Shown one piece after another: positions 44,038 through 55,286 of a stretch of DNA of 64,000 nucleotides. Location of the stretch: the NCBI RefSeq assembly GCF_030272615.1, contig NC_081405.1:27296272-27360271 (forward strand), written 5' to 3'. The notes beneath the pieces are model-generated. The model worked only from the letters and a program-made list of their open reading frames with translations. It was not told the origin of the DNA and ran no database searches. Position 1 is the first letter of the stretch. The number at the start of each line of letters is the position of its first letter. The DNA is from Cryptomeria japonica (Eukaryota > Streptophyta > Pinopsida > Cupressales > Cupressaceae). The position numbers and the translations under genes were made by a program.

Positions 44038-45010
44038 GATTTTTTTCTAACTAAGCTTCCTCTTTTTTGAACGACAAGAAATGGGCATGCAAGTATTTGA
44101 GAGTTTGCAAGTTTTTGTGATCCTTGTTTGGAGTGCAAAGTTTGGTTATGATAGAACCAAGTCTAATAGGAAGATATATCCTATTAAAGAACCAAGTTGA
44201 TCTGATCTAGCGTTGTAGTTTCGTGATGAAGGATGATAAATCTTGATAAGAAACTATGTTTGAGAGATCAATTATCAAAGATGTTTTGATTATGCACTTG
44301 AGATATTTGGATCCTAAACTTGTTTGAGATGTATACTTGTGAAACCTGTTATGCCTAGTTTTGAATCCATCTAACAGAGATAATATGAGAAGTTTCAAGA
44401 AAAGAGGTGTTCAAAACTATGCTTAAGTTCCTGAAAAGGGGGTGTTTGCTGTCAATTTTGCTGAAGTTTCCCAGAACGCTGAAAGAAAAGAATAGAGCGC
44501 CAAAGTTTACTTCCAAAACGCTATAGTTGAATTACATAACACTATGCTACCCAGTCAAAATGCTAAAGTTTTGACAAAAAACACGGTTCTTTTGACTCAA
44601 AATGCTATTGTTTTGACTCAAAATGCTAATGTCTAGACTAAGAACGTTGAATTTTGAACCTAGAAAGAAAATGTTTAAACTCAGAATGCTAAAGTTTGGA
44701 CTGAGATTGCTATACTATAGGGAGATGTGTAATTCCGAGAGTTTGATGTTTGAAGTTGCAATTTTTGTGTTTGTAATGGATGATATTCTGATTTTGATTC
44801 AAGAACATAGAAGCCAGATTTTAAACAAACAGATTGGCTTTGTGTCAATGGACAACATAAAGTGTATGTTCAAGGCCTTGAAGAAAACCCAAGTTTTTAC
44901 GGGTATATAACATAAAAGACACACCAATCAGTTATATCCTAACCAAATTGGCTTCATTATTATTTCTCAGCCCACATCTTGATACCTTGTCAGCTCACAC
45001 AACCTTGTCA
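44038..45010 (-). other. G1 leader with a TTAGCGTTTTG motif array
   Basis: Non-coding. Between about 44470 and 44715 units such as CAGAACGCTGAA, AAAACGCTATAG, CAAAATGCTAAAG and CAAAATGCTATTG recur (on the - strand TTAGCRTTTTG), several preceded by GACT. No gene seen. Confidence 0.5.
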
Positions 45011-45028
45011 CCCCCTAAAGGGCGCCCA
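45011..45028 (-). other. Possible G1 primer site and 5' LTR junction
   Basis: On the - strand an ACA end is followed by TGGGCGCCCTTTAGGGGG, like gypsy primer-site junctions. The 5' LTR of G1 would then lie to the right from 45029. No second LTR is in the window to prove it. Confidence 0.35.
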
Positions 45029-45599
45029 TGTTTTTTCCTTTGCGAGAGCTAGTGGAGTCTCGTTATAAGCCTAGTAATAACCACTCAAAAGTGGAGTGCA
45101 CACATACGCTCAAGAGGGACATATGGTGAGTGTCTTCGAGAGAGATTTTTCCCCCTCCCTGTACTGAGAGAATAATAATGTTTGGAGGTGAATTAGGTAG
45201 CTTCTAGTTAAAAAGTGGTAGTAGTACACAACTTTAATTAGCACTTAGCTTTGAAACTAGGGTTTTGTGGTTGCTTGCATGTTTCATTGCTTCCTTTTCA
45301 ATTTCCTGGTCGATAATAGGTATTGTCACAAATACATTGGGCATAATGCATAAGTGTGAAATTAGCTCACAAAGTACAATTTGTGTCACTACATCTTCAC
45401 AATGCCATTTCGAGAGGATAGTCCTTCCAATAGAACATAAACTAAATTATACTATCTAAGATGTGTTATACCTAGGAAGTCAATATTATATAAAATTTAG
45501 CTAAGACAACTACTACTATTACATCATGTGGGATAAACACTTTTATTATACCTTATCATAGGCATATACACCAATAAATAAAAACTAATACCTAATACA
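45029..45599. other. Possible G1 5' LTR sequence, unresolved
   Basis: No coding frame recognised. It may be LTR of G1 or unrelated repeat; the right boundary with C4 cannot be seen. Confidence 0.3.
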
Positions 45600-46654
45600 T
45601 ATCAAAATTAGGGTTTTAAACATCCTCCATCTTGAAGTTTTGTAATTCAAAGTTAGTGACATTGAACTTCTCAATTTTCATTCCAAGTGTGATAGCAATT
45701 TCTCTATACTTAAAAATTATTCACCTATATAGACAACCCCACTAAAATAATGATTAATAGAGATCCAAAAATTTATTTCCTCTCACAAATACAATGATAC
45801 TCTATCTTTGATACCAAATAAAAGGAAATAAATCTATTTCTCTACAATAATGTGAAAGGTTACAAAACCTATAATAACTTCAATAGAGTTATAAAATAAA
45901 GCACAAAATTTTTACATTGGGAAACTCTTTTAGGGAAAATCCAACAATAGCAATACTCTCATTATATTATCTCAAAAACTATGATACAATAAGAATATTA
46001 TCATGTTATGAGGATTTTTAACTTAATGTGGAGAAAACCGAATAGCATGTATTGCCATCAAAACCATACTACACTTTATTGTAAGCATCTAATATATTAG
46101 CAAGAAGCACCTAGGAAACTACAAATGATTTTCCAAAACCATGAGCCAAATCCATGGTCAAAATGGTCCAATTGGACCATCTACCCAAATTCATTGAATG
46201 CACCTTTGAGAATAAAATGCAACTCATAATGGCCTTAATCTCTATAGCCAAGGGGTAAAAAATATTTAACCCAAGTATTCTACATAAGTTGGAGCACTAA
46301 TTGGTCTTACAACACCCTTGTATGGAACTATATTTAGCTATTCAAAGATGATCTAGCTAGTCTACTTGTAACTCTTGATTTGGACTCTCTCAAATAATTA
46401 TTATAACACATCCCAAGTGGCAAGACATGTCATACAAGGTATCGCTCAAGGGGTGCACCCCATTCCTTGAGGATCACTAAATATAACTCATTATAAATAT
46501 TAAATATTTAAGGGATTGTAAGGTGTACGACCCACCTAGTAATAACACATGTATGTTGAAATGCATGGCCTCAAAACAAGGTCTTATAATAAGCTTAGAA
46601 AACAAACTTGTATCGGTTCAAGAAGACTCAAAAAATATTTGTGAGGGTTGTAAA
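45600..46654 (-). mobile_element. C4: truncated copia fragment (gag start, primer site, LTR)
   Basis: On the - strand a 21-codon frame at 45616-45681 reads MKIEKFNVTNFELQNFKMED, the typical start of copia gag. Upstream at 45804-45815 is TGGTATCAAAGA, a degenerate initiator tRNA-Met primer site. The AT-rich sequence from 45816 rightwards should therefore be its 5' LTR. Everything after the gag start is missing, and C3 is inserted at 46654/46655, so the outer end of the LTR is uncertain. Confidence 0.55.
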
Positions 46655-47796
46655 TGTTGGTATTATGGATGACTTCGTCATGTGTTGCATTGGTTTTGTC
46701 ATTGATATCAACACATATCTTCTTGGAGGTCTACATTGTTGATTTGGCACTATGGTTATATTGGTTTATTGCTAAACCGACACATTATGTTCACCGACAT
46801 GGTTAGTGGCTATGCACAGTCACCGATATATGTTCACCAACATGATATATTGTTCACCAGTAGTGATGATGACTTAGTATCATCTGGAGATCATTTGGTT
46901 ATGTCGAAAACATGAATTGGATGTTTGGATTTGGTGTTTTTCTTATTGGTCTAATCGAGTTGATAGATTTGCCTTTACTAGTAGATAGGTCTAGGTTATG
47001 GATTGGTACATGATATCTATTCCAGATCAGCACATCACGTCTTGGAAATGGTTTATTGATTAGATAATGTGGTAAATGCATTGAGCCGACATATTGTATC
47101 GCATCAAGACTTATTTGTAATTGATTTAATTGTAATATCCTTAGTGGGCCGACCTCATGTATAGGTCTTAGGTTTTGTATATATGATTGTAAGATCTTAT
47201 TGAAGATCGATAATGATGAGTGTGTACGAATATTGAAGAGCGAAAATAAGAAGATCCTTGTGCAAATCACACAGACATTATCTGAAGGTTGAAGGAAAGG
47301 TTATGAAGGTGTTTGACACTCATGTCGAGAGCTTAAACTAGTACTGAATCCAACATTGCAGATGCTATTATGAGGTAGTGCATTATTATTGGATTTAACC
47401 ATCCAATTGTAGTCAGTGTGACTCCTATTTTGTGATTGAGCAGTGAGCTCTAGGCGGTTGGTCTTTCTGCATGTGCAGACCCCATTTGTATACACTTACT
47501 ATCTGTAGTAGTATCATCTGATTGTGGGTAAGGTTTCCCACCGTGGTTTTTTTCCCTTACAGGGTTTCCACGTCAAAATATGTGTGTCATGTGTTGTGGA
47601 TGTTGTTTCTCTTTTTGTTTCATGCATTAAGTTACACCGGTACTACTATAATTGTTAAACCGTTTTACCGACATTTAAAGTTTGTTTACTGACACTGAGT
47701 TTAAGTTGGAATAATTTGCTTTGGTTTATAATTCATTGACAACTGGTTCATAACTGATTCACCCCCCCTCTCAGTTGTCCTTCCCAGTTCCTAACA
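46655..47796 (+). repeat. C3 5' LTR
   Basis: 1142 bp, matching 52291-53449. It ends ACCCCCCCTCTCAGTTGTCC...CCTAACA. Confidence 0.9.
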
Positions 47797-47798
47797 AT

Positions 47799-47810
47799 TG
47801 GTATCAGAGC
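47799..47810 (+). other. C3 primer binding site
   Basis: TGGTATCAGAGC, a perfect initiator tRNA-Met primer site two bases after the LTR. Confidence 0.88.
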
Positions 47811-47853
47811 TAAGTTCTCTTTTTGCAAAAGCCTAACAGCTTGAGAAGATCCT

Positions 47854-48730
47854 ATGGCAACAAATATTTTCAGGAAGAATAGTCTGAAACTTGATGGAAC
47901 TAACTATGGTATATGGAAGATTAGAATGGAAACACATCTAAACTGCATTGGAAGAGATATATGGGATGTTACTAAGAATGGCTATGTTGGTCCTACTTCG
48001 AATCAACCTCATCCACTGACTTTGGCTAAGGACTTGGAGAATGATTGCAAAGAAAGAGAAGCACTTCTGAGCGCATTATTAGATCAACAAATCATGGGAT
48101 TATCAAACTGATCTATTGCTAAAGCTATTTGGGATAAATTGGAAACATTGAATGAAGGAGATACCACTGTTAAAATTGCAAAAATGGAATGTTACCGGGT
48201 CAGGTATGAAAATTTTTAAATGGAAGAAGATGAAAGAATTTCTGCATTTATGGAATAGTTAATGAAATTGTTATGGGAATACAATGTTGTGGAGGATCTT
48301 TAAGTGAAGATGAAATTGTGTCTAAAGTTTTAAGAGCTTTGCCACCGGCTTACAAAATGAAAGTGATTGCTATTAATGAGTTGAGAACAATGCCTAATAC
48401 ATCAGTTTCTAGAGATACCTTGGTTGGAAAACTTTCTGCATTTGAGCTTGAGGAATTTGGTCCTGTTGCTACAGTCAAGACTGATTTAGCTTTCAAAGCA
48501 TCATCATCATCATCTGACAAAACAAATTGGAAAGCACTTTATGCAAAAGAACTTGAAGATATGAGAAGAGAAAATGAAGAACTTGAAGCTCACTATTTGC
48601 AAGGAAGATGCCTAAAGGTCCAACAAGAAGTAAGTATGAAGGTAAAGCACCTTTCAAATGTTTTAATTGCAATAAAGTTGGTCATATAGCATCTAGGTGT
48701 CCTGATAGATATGCAAGATTAAGGGAGGAA
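47854..48730 (+). pseudogene. C3 gag
   Basis: ATG 47854 opens MATNIFRKNSLKLDGTNYGI, WKIRMETHL and runs to a TGA at 48109. Then come stops and a frame change to 48273-48689 (LSEDEIVSKVLRALPPAYKM). The zinc knuckle CFNCNKVGHIASRC (canonical) lies in the next frame at about 48656. Domain order is that of UBN2-type copia gag. Confidence 0.85.
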
Positions 48731-50100
48731 GCAAAAACAACATATAAACCTAACCCTGAATACCAGAGATACAAATTTAAGAAAAACAGAGATAAGTCAT
48801 GTTACTATGCAGATGAAGGTGTTACAAATGACTCAGATGAAGATCCAGCAGATAATGGATGGGCATTTTTTGCAATAAAAGAAGATCAACCGACACATAT
48901 TGTCAAACCGATAGAGCAGGCATTGACAACAAAAATTGAAGAAAATGATGAATGGATTATAGATAGTGGATGCTTGCATCATATGTCTAGTGATAAAAGC
49001 AAATTCTTATCATTTCAGGAAATTCATGGAGGTCTAGTAAGATTTGGAGATGATAAAGGTTGTTTAATCAAAGGAAGAGGCACTATATCTTTGGATGGTA
49101 AGCATAATACTGACAATGTTTATTATGTAGAAGGTTTAAAGCATAATATTTTGAGTGTTGGTCAGTTAGTGGAAAAAGGATTTCAGTTACAATTCAAGAA
49201 TGGAAAATGCAAAATCATAAATAGAACTGGATTGGAGATTGCAACCGATAATCAGACTAAAGGTAATATCTTTCACTTGAATACCAATGATAAGACATGT
49301 TTGATTGCTCACATTGATGAAAGATGGTTATGGCATAAAAGACTTTGTCATGTGAATTTTGATTGCATTGTAAAGATCAGTTCAACTAAGGCAGTAAGGG
49401 ATTTACCTAAGATTGTGAAACCTCATAATCTAGTATGTAAGGAATGTAAAATGGGAAAGCAAGTTAGAACAACATTTAAGAGCATTACTGAGAAATCCAA
49501 TAATACTCTTGATTTAATTCATATTGATTTATGTGGTCTAGTAAGAACAAGAAGTCTTCAAGGAATGTGTTGGGTTACTTTTCTCAAGGAGAAATCAGAA
49601 GCTTTTGGAAAATTCAAGATATACAAGGCAATGGTAGAGAATGAAACTGGCAAGAAAATCAAATGTTTGAGATCTTATCGAGGAGAATTTACATCTAGAG
49701 AAGTTAATGCATTCTGTGAAGTGAATAGAATCAAAAGACAACTATCAGCACCCTGGACACCCCAGTAAAATGGAGTTGTGGAAAGGAAGAACAAAACTAT
49801 TCTGGATGCAGCAAGAACCATGTTGATGGAAGCAAATCTACCTCATATGTACTGGAAAGAAGCAATGAACACAACAGTTTATACTTTCAATAGAGTTCAC
49901 ATCAAAAGTGAAACCGGTAAGACCTACGTTATGAACTATGGTTTGGTCATACTCCTACTCTTAAATACTTCAGAATATTTGGAAGCAAATGTAATATTAG
50001 AAGAGATGAGTATATTGGTAAATTTGATCCTAGAAGTGATGAAGGAATATTTCTTGGTTATTCATCTAGAAGCAAGGCATATAGATGTTATAATAAAAGA
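48608..50100 (+). pseudogene. C3 protease and integrase
   Basis: 386 open codons, then TAA at 49766 where a Gln codon is expected (TPQQNGVVER), then 49778 on. Protease: DEWIIDSGCLHHMSSDKSKF. Pre-integrase: WLWHKRLCHVNFD with CKECKMGKQ. Integrase: HIDLCGLVRTRSLQG, with a gap before CWVTFLKEKSEAFGKF (the usual DDYSR segment is deleted), CLRSYRGEFTSREV (the second catalytic Asp is lost) and NGVVERKNKT. A frameshift lies near 49925. Confidence 0.88.
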
Positions 50101-51290
50101 TTGCAGAAAATCATTGAGAGTACTAATGTGAAGATAGATGAACATTTTAGAGGAGATTCAAGATCTGTAGAACTGACAATTGAAATGATTATAAATGAAC
50201 CGACACAAATTGCACCGGTACAGTGTGAAGATCCAATCACACCGGCATCATCAGAAAACTCAACTGTGACTGAAGAACAACAGCCCGTGAATGTAAATCA
50301 GAATAAACCCAGGTATGTAAGATTGAATCATTTAGAGAATCAGATAATTGGAAATAAGAATCAAGGTGTTATGACTAGAGGAAGATTGGCAAATGAAGAG
50401 GTATGTTTAATTTCTCAAGTTGAACCAGCATCAATTGTTGAAGCATGTCAAGATAAACATTGGATAAAAGCAATGGAAGAAGAATTAGAACTAATTGAAA
50501 AGAATAATACTTGGACATTAGTTCCCCGGCCTAAAGACAAAAATGTAATTGGAACTAAATGGGTATATAGAAATAAACTTAATGAAGATGGTGAAGTAAT
50601 CAGAAACAAAGAAAGATTAGTTTGTAAAGGTTATTCATAGAAAGAAGGAATTGATTGTAATGAAACCTTTGCACCGGTAGCCAAAATTGAGGTAGTTAGA
50701 CTATTTCTTACATTTGCAGCTTATAAGAACTATAAAGTTTATCAAATGGATGTAAAATGTGCATTTTTGAATGGAGATCTTGAGGAGGAAGTTTACATTG
50801 AACAACCTGATGAATTTTCTTTGATAGATAACAAGGATATGATTTGAAGGTTAAGGAAAGCTTTATATGGATTAAAGCAAGCTCCTAGAGCTTGGTATGC
50901 TAGATTGGATAAATATCTTTTAAAGCTTGGTTACACAAAAGGTAATGCTGACAACAATGTGTATTACAAAGTTACCAATGATGATATTTTGGTTATTGAA
51001 GTAGTTGTGGATGATATCATTTTTGGAGGTGAAGAAGAATTATGTAAAGACTTTGCTAACCAGATGCAAAAAGAATTTTAAATGTCTATGATTGGAGAGA
51101 TAAAAAATTTCTAGGTTTGCAGATTTCACAAACAGATAAAGGTATATTCATATGTCAAACAAAATACCTGAAGGAATTCTTGAAGAAATTTGGTATGGAA
51201 AACTCCAAACCGATAAGTACTCCTATGACTACAACTGATAAATTAACATCGAAGGATATTCAACTCCTATTAATCCGACAAGGTACAAAT
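50101..51290 (+). pseudogene. C3 reverse transcriptase
   Basis: [29 protein letters not shown], a TAG at 50638, NETFAPVAKIEVVRLFLTFA, YQMDVKCAFLNGDLEEEVYI, a TGA at about 50845, [20 protein letters not shown] and VVDDIIFGG at the catalytic site (usual YVDD or FVDD). A TAA near 51080 and a frameshift near 51110 follow. Confidence 0.88.
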
Positions 51291-51956
51291 CTATGATTGA
51301 AAGGATTACTGTATTGGACACAAACCAAACCTGATATAATGAATGCAGTATGTATTGTTTCAAGATTTCAAAGCAATCCTAAAGAAAATCATGAATCGGC
51401 AGTTAAAAGGATTTTCCGATACCTACAAGGCACAACAAATCTTGGTTTATGGTATCCTAAGGATGAAAAGTTTGAGTTATGTGTATACACAAATGCAAAT
51501 TGGGCAGGAGATGTAGATGACAGAAAGAGTACCACTAGCGGTGCATTCTTTCTTGGCAGAAGATTGATTTCATGGATCAACAAGAAGCAGACTTGTACAT
51601 CATTATCTACAACAGAATCAGAATATGTTACAACAACAACTAATTGTACCCAGGTATTATGGATCAAGCAAATGTTGAAGGATATAAAGGTAAAATGCAA
51701 AAAACCAATAATTATTTATTGTGACAATTCAACAGCAATTGATATATCAAAGAATTCGGTTTTTCACTCTAAGACAAAACATGTTTCTATTAAGTACAAT
51801 TTTCTGAAAGAGAATGTTGAAGCAAATGAAGTGAGATTGGTTTATGTGAATACTAAAGAACAAATTGCAGATATCTTTGCAAAGCCTTTGCCTATTGAAA
51901 CATTTGAATATCTTAGAGATCAGCTTGGGGTAATTTCCCCACCGACAAAGACTTGA
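51291..51956 (+). pseudogene. C3 RNase H
   Basis: A 219-codon open frame to 51956: LLYWTQTKPDIMNAVCIVSR, VKRIFRYLQGTTNLGLWYP, VYTNANWAGDVDDRKSTTSG, TSLSTTESEYVT, YCDNSTAIDISKN and KEQIADIFAKPLPIETFEYL. The first catalytic Asp (usual TDAD/TDAN) reads Asn in TNAN. This is the C-terminal domain of the copia polyprotein. Confidence 0.88.
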
Positions 51957-52278
51957 ATAATGAAGATTGGCATCAAACTGACAGAAACTAACAGAAAAAT
52001 ATTTTTTCGGCTTTGATGAAGGAGAGTTATTGCTCAGGGGGAGAAGTTGGTTGTATGTTAAGTTTTGATTCTTAACTACTTTGGCATTTGATGTCAAAGG
52101 GGGAGAGATATCTATGGAAAAACTTTGTACTTTGGGGAGAGATGTATTTTTGGTTTTGGTTTCTGTTTTGGCACAGAACTTTGTATTGATCTATTTTGGG
52201 AGATTGTTGGTTTATTGGTTTTTGGCATTCTATTTTTGACACTTGGATGTTTTTCCATCTAGTGTTGTCATCAATGCC
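51957..52278 (+). other. C3 3' untranslated region
   Basis: Contains CTCAGGGGGAGAAG (about 52033) and TGTCAAAGGGGGAGAGA (about 52092) before the true polypurine tract. Confidence 0.65.
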
Positions 52279-52290
52279 AAAGGGGGAGAT
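52279..52290 (+). other. C3 polypurine tract
   Basis: AAAGGGGGAGAT directly before TGTTGGTATT. Confidence 0.8.
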
Positions 52291-53449
52291 TGTTGGTATT
52301 ATGGATGACTTCGTCATATGTTGCATCGGTTTTGTCATTGATGTCAACACTTATCTTCTTGGAGGTCTACATTGTTGATTTGACACTATGGTTATATTGG
52401 TTTATTGCTAAACCGACACATTGTGTTCACCGACATGGTTAGTGGCTTATGCATAGTCACCGGTATATGTTCACCAGCAGGATATATTGTTCACCAACAA
52501 TGATGATGACTTAGTATCATCTGGAGATCATTTGGTTATGTCGAAGACATGGATTGGATATTTGGATTTGGTGTTTTTCTTATTGGTCTAATCGAGTTGA
52601 CATATTTGCCTTTACTGACAGATAGGTCTAGGTTATGGACCGGTACATGATATCTATTCCAGATCAGCACAACACGTCTTGGAAATGGTTTATTGATTGG
52701 ATAATGTGGTAAATACATTGAGCCGACATATTGTATCGCATCAAGACTTATTTGTAATTGATTTAATTGTAATATCCTTAGTGAGTCGACCTCATGTATA
52801 GGTCTTAGGTTTTGTATATATGATTGTAAGATCTTATTGAAGATCGATAATGATGAGTGTGTATGAATATTGAAGAGCGAAAATAAGCAGATCCTTGTGC
52901 GAATCACACAGACATTATCTGAAGGTTGAAGGAAAGGTTATGAAGATGTTTGACACTCATGTCCAGAGCTTAAACCAGTACTGAATCCAACATTGCAGAT
53001 GCTATTCTGAGGCAGTACATTGTTATTGGATTTAACCATCCAATTGTAGTCAGTGTGACTCCTATTTTGTGATTGAGCAGTGAGCTCTAGGCGATTGGCC
53101 TTTCTGCATGTGCAGACCCCATTTGTATACACTTACTATCTGCAGTAGTATCATCTGATTGTGGGTAAGGTTTCCCACCATGGTTTTTCCCCTTACAGGG
53201 TTTCCACATCAAAATCTCTGTGTCATGTGTTGTGGATGTTGTTTTTCTTTCTGTTTCATGCATTAAGTTACATCGGTACTGCTATAACTGTTAAACTATT
53301 TTACCAACATTTAAAGTTTGTTTACCAACACCGAGTTTAAGTTGGAATAATGTGCTTTGGTTTATAATTCATTGACAACTGGTTCACAACTGATTCACAC
53401 CCCCCCCCCCCCCCCCCCCGCTCTCAGTTGTCCTTCCTGGTTCCTAACA
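52291..53449 (+). repeat. C3 3' LTR
   Basis: 1159 bp. Differs most visibly from the 5' LTR by a run of 20 C at 53400-53419, against 7 in the 5' LTR. Confidence 0.9.
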
Positions 53450-53454
53450 GTAAA

Positions 53455-54981
53455 CTAACAAGGGAAAAAATTAATAGCCTTAATTTAAAGTTTGGCTTGC
53501 TTGATGGGAAGGGCTTTGAAATTCTTTAAAGGCTGTATCTGTGACTTGTAATTAATGAAGGAGAGCGCATATTTGAGCATCTTCAACATGATGGCTCTTT
53601 ATAATATTAAGCACTACAAATCATAATAAAATAATTATTTTCATTTCCTTGGGAACTTGCTTAAACTCATCCACAAATTTATTGCCTTCCTTGTAAGTTC
53701 CACTTAATTGCTTGCCAAACTGCTCCAAAAAGGTTGTAGTAGAGAAATCACAATGTTCCACCACTCAATCTAGTTGATTGTCATCAAAAGATATTGCTCT
53801 AGATTTCAAATCCAACTAACAAGGTAGATAGTTCCTTTGTGAGAAAGGAATGACGTATTTAGGACATGGCTCTAGATTTCATATCCAAGTGACAAGGTGG
53901 ATAGTTCCTTTGTGAGAAAGGAACGACATATTCAAAAGAATTAATTTCTCATTATTTCTAAAGGAGAGTTGTCCCACAAGACATTAGAAGTGATGTGAAT
54001 AAGGTTAGAGAGAACCATGATACAATCAAAACATTTGAACACTTTGTTCTAACCAACCTAGAAATTAGACCATGTAAGCCATGATTTGTATGTGATGCAT
54101 TTCCAATAAAAATCTGAATTTGACAAACCTAATAGCATTCAAAAATAGAACCAAACTTCACTCTCTTACAACACACCAATATGTAAACATGTATAACCCA
54201 ATCAACAAAGAGACAAAAGTTATCAACAAGCTAATGTCCTAACACCATTCTCTTCAATGCGTGAACTTTAATACCAACCAAGCAGCCATCAATATCAGAA
54301 GAATCCACACAACATGATGGTTGTGTTCTTCTATATAAACAACAATAATATTAAACAAGCTTAACAAGAATACTATTAAAATACTCATGCAACCAATATC
54401 CCATCTTCATGCAAGGTGGCGAGCTCAATAGGCAGTATGAGGCCAAATCATCTTATTTTAGACTTGTAACAAGAAAACCAAAGATCATTAACCTCTTCTA
54501 AACAAATGATATAGAAGAGGACAAAATAATGGGCAAGAGCCTTTATATATTCTTAGAAATAACATTCATGTGAGAAGATCCTAATGACGAACTGTATCTG
54601 TGTCTGCCTAATTGTCATTTATTAGCACCGTGGGCGTTTTCAAATTTTACCGACAACCCAAATAAAATTCTTTCAACTGTTAAACAAAATTACCAATTTG
54701 AATGTGGCAAATTATGCATTCAATGTAGGTCACATTGAATAAATTATGAAAAGATCCTAGACAATGTAAAAACGGGTTTCCACTATGCATGTGATGTGCA
54801 TTAAATGGCACAGTAAATTAAGCAGGTAATCTGAAGTCTTGAAGGAAGAGAAGATGCTACTGACTACGAGGATGACTCGCAGAACTACGAAATTAACCAG
54901 ACCAGTGGGCATTGAAGTTGATGAAAAAGTGGGTCAGAGAAAAGGCAAAGAAAAAAGAAAAAAATAGGGGTTAAAGGAGTG
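53455..54981. other. Intergenic region upstream of the kinase gene
   Basis: No recognised gene. It contains a 73-bp direct duplication (53796-53868 and 53869-53938). On the - strand there is an unexplained coding-like stretch at about 53640-53810 (see findings). The rest (53940-54850) is AT-rich with short frames only. Confidence 0.5.
53796..53938. repeat. 73-bp tandem duplication
   Basis: GCTCTAGATTTCAAATCCAA and GCTCTAGATTTCATATCCAA start the two copies at 53796 and 53869. Both contain AGTTCCTTTGTGAGAAAGGA. They differ at a few bases. Confidence 0.8.
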
Positions 54982-54996
54982 TGTTATACTTAAAAA
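54982..54996 (+). promoter_or_regulatory. Possible TATA element of the kinase gene
   Basis: GTTATACTTAAAAAG, about 290 bp upstream of the kinase ATG. Weak match; CT-rich sequence typical of plant 5' UTRs follows (about 55140-55200). Confidence 0.25.
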
Positions 54997-55286
54997 GGAC
55001 GAGATCCACCTACAGCAGGCACAGCCTATGCAAGTCAATGGTTGGGCAGTTCTTGCCTGGTTTTTGACTTTTTCTGTTTTTATCTAGAAGCTCACGGCTT
55101 CAATTTAGATAGACCCTCTGCTAGATTTGATTTTGAGTTGTACTCTTCACGGATCTTTGCACCATTTCCGCTTCCCCTGTTTTCCCCCTTTGTTGCTGTC
55201 AAATTTGGTGAGGAGTTCAGAGGTGCAGACCCCATATATATGAAGTTCCCCTCGGTTTAATTCCCTCACAACGTCGTCTTCCTTAG

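Larger units (their letters stand above)
1..45028 (-). mobile_element. G1: Tat-type Ty3/gypsy retrotransposon, outermost layer, interrupted and truncated at left
   Basis: Pieces at 1-2783, 32723-34791 and 42244 to about 45028 form one - strand element once the insertions C1 and C2 are removed. Read right to left they give leader, gag, zinc knuckle, protease, G-patch, RT, gypsy RNase H, a second RNase H, then integrase running off the left edge. The 3' LTR is outside the window. The order and the second RNase H match the Tat lineage (family knowledge). Many stops and frameshifts show it is dead. The right boundary at 45028 is a guess based on a primer-site-like sequence. Confidence 0.8.
46655..53449 (+). 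mobile_element. C3: Ty1/copia element, complete order, decayed
   Basis: LTRs 46655-47796 (1142 bp) and 52291-53449 (1159 bp) start TGTTGGTATTATGG and end TTCCTAACA. GTAAA flanks both (46650-46654, 53450-53454). It has an intact primer site and polypurine tract. Gag, protease, integrase, RT and RNase H are present in order but broken by several frameshifts and stops. It is more distant from C1 and C2 than they are from each other, but shares the C-tract and triple polypurine layout. Confidence 0.9.

Noticed and set aside
47799-47810. tRNA-like signals at primer sites
   Set aside because: These are short complements to tRNA 3' ends, not tRNA genes; I saw no cloverleaf sequence in the window.
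55042-55260. 72-codon frame upstream of the kinase as a separate gene
   Set aside because: It lies in the probable 5' UTR, has no domain, and is CT-rich like plant leaders.
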